Assembly: GCA_949290865.1 (NCBI GenBank)
Contig: CASETM010000022.1
Span: forward strand, 1 to 54,496
DNA: 54,496 nucleotides
Origin: an uncultured Bacillota bacterium
Lineage (GTDB): Bacteria; Bacillota_I; Bacilli_A; Erysipelotrichales; Coprobacillaceae
Direction: 5' to 3'
Of the stretch, positions 54,101 through 54,496 are shown piece by piece. Both the position numbers and the translations under genes were made by a program. The number at the start of each line of letters is the position of its first letter. The stretch's first letter is position 1. The notes beneath the pieces are model-generated. The model made no database searches. It worked only from the letters and a program-made list of their open reading frames with translations, and was not told the DNA's origin.

Positions 54101-54324
54101 ATGCCTTAACAAATGGTGAACTGGCAATGGTTATCAACACACCTCATGGTAAACAGTCTGCTCATGATGACAGCTACATCAGAAAGACAGCAATCAAGAT
54201 GAGAATTCCATATATGACAAACATGGCTGCCGCTAAAGCTGCAATCGAAGGTATCATGGATGCTGAAATTCATGGTACTCATGAAGTAAAATCATTACAG
54301 GAATATCATCAAGCAATTAAATAA
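51109..54324 (+). CDS. carB: Carbamoyl-phosphate synthase, large subunit
   Basis: It makes carbamoyl phosphate from glutamine-derived ammonia, bicarbonate and two ATP for pyrimidines and arginine. The 1071-residue protein has two homologous ATP-grasp halves. The first has [20 protein letters not shown] near residue 10 and [12 protein letters not shown] near residue 169. The second has [20 protein letters not shown] near residue 555 and [13 protein letters not shown] near residue 708. A C-terminal methylglyoxal-synthase-like regulatory domain starts near 935 ([13 protein letters not shown]). The ATG at 51109 after TGGAGG is used; the ATG at 51094 overlaps that site. carA is not adjacent. Regulated, it seems, by the leader upstream. 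Confidence 0.97.
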   Translation: [1071 protein letters not shown]

Positions 54325-54330
54325 TCAAAG

Positions 54331-54364
54331 AAACATGAATGTGAAAAATCATTCATGTTTTTTA
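54331..54364 (+). terminator. Terminator of carB
   Basis: AACATGAATG (54332-54341) and CATTCATGTT (54350-54359) are perfect arms with a following T run. After it, 54365-54496 holds only AT-rich sequence with no gene visible. Confidence 0.92.
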
Positions 54365-54496
54365 TCATTGCTGAAAACAGCTGAAGTGGCTAAAATTTAA
54401 TGAATGAGATTATCTAAGAGTAAATCATTTCTTAGTAAAAAAATTTTTTTAGTGACAGGATAAAAATTTTCTTTTATTAAATAAAAAAGATTCTCG

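Overview
The window reads as chromosome from a low-G+C gut Firmicute, most likely of the Erysipelotrichia (Coprobacillus or Thomasclavelia-like). This placement is an inference. It rests on strong AT bias, Gram-positive cell-wall genes (PcsB/CwlO-like NlpC/P60 proteins, lipoproteins, a TagGH-like exporter), consensus AGGAGG ribosome binding sites, and the Bacillus-like gene order tsaC-rpiB-glyA-upp-atp. No rRNA, tRNA, CRISPR array or prophage was seen.

Region 1 (about 0.1-26.5 kb) is a surface-polysaccharide locus, visibly more AT-rich than the rest. On the left, a LicD phosphotransferase diverges from a cytidylyltransferase fused to a CobD/HisC-like PLP enzyme, followed by an opine-dehydrogenase homologue. 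Together they look like a pathway that makes and attaches a nucleotide-activated amino-alcohol phosphate. Next come several GT2 and GT4 glycosyltransferases, a GT-C-like membrane protein, a TagGH/RgpCD-type ABC exporter, two giant double-GT2 proteins, rmlD, a DUF1972 rhamnosyltransferase, a lipoprotein, and a GtrA/GtrB/GT-C lipid-linked side-chain module. The layout resembles the streptococcal rhamnose-polysaccharide (Gac/Rgp) clusters. No rmlABC, initiating phosphoglycosyltransferase or LCP ligase is present here.

Region 2 (26.5-36.3 kb) appears to be one long housekeeping transcription unit: tsaC, rpiB, glyA, upp, atpZ/atpI and atpBEFHAGDC, closed by a strong terminator. The c subunit has two membrane carboxylates (E24 and E57), which predicts a Na+-coupled ATP synthase.

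Region 3 (36.3-46.6 kb) holds small independent units: a putative metal exporter with an overlapping SRAP gene, an amidase, a lipoprotein, two paralogous NlpC/P60 wall hydrolases, a GH25 lysozyme, a GNAT, acpP, queT under a preQ1-I riboswitch, a peroxiredoxin, and a zinc-ribbon/YARHG membrane protein. Most are separated by clear intrinsic terminators.

Region 4 (46.6-47.6 kb) is a decay zone: an IS200-type transposase relic that keeps its regulatory hairpins, and a small membrane-protein gene broken at a run of six G.

Region 5 (47.6-54.5 kb) carries a HAD phosphatase, nfnAB (transhydrogenase) and carB. Before carB lies a leader with a 24-codon ORF, a U-rich stretch and an intrinsic terminator. 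This matches the architecture of UTP-sensing pyrBI attenuation, and with the left-end phosphoryl-modification genes it is the most interesting signal in the window.
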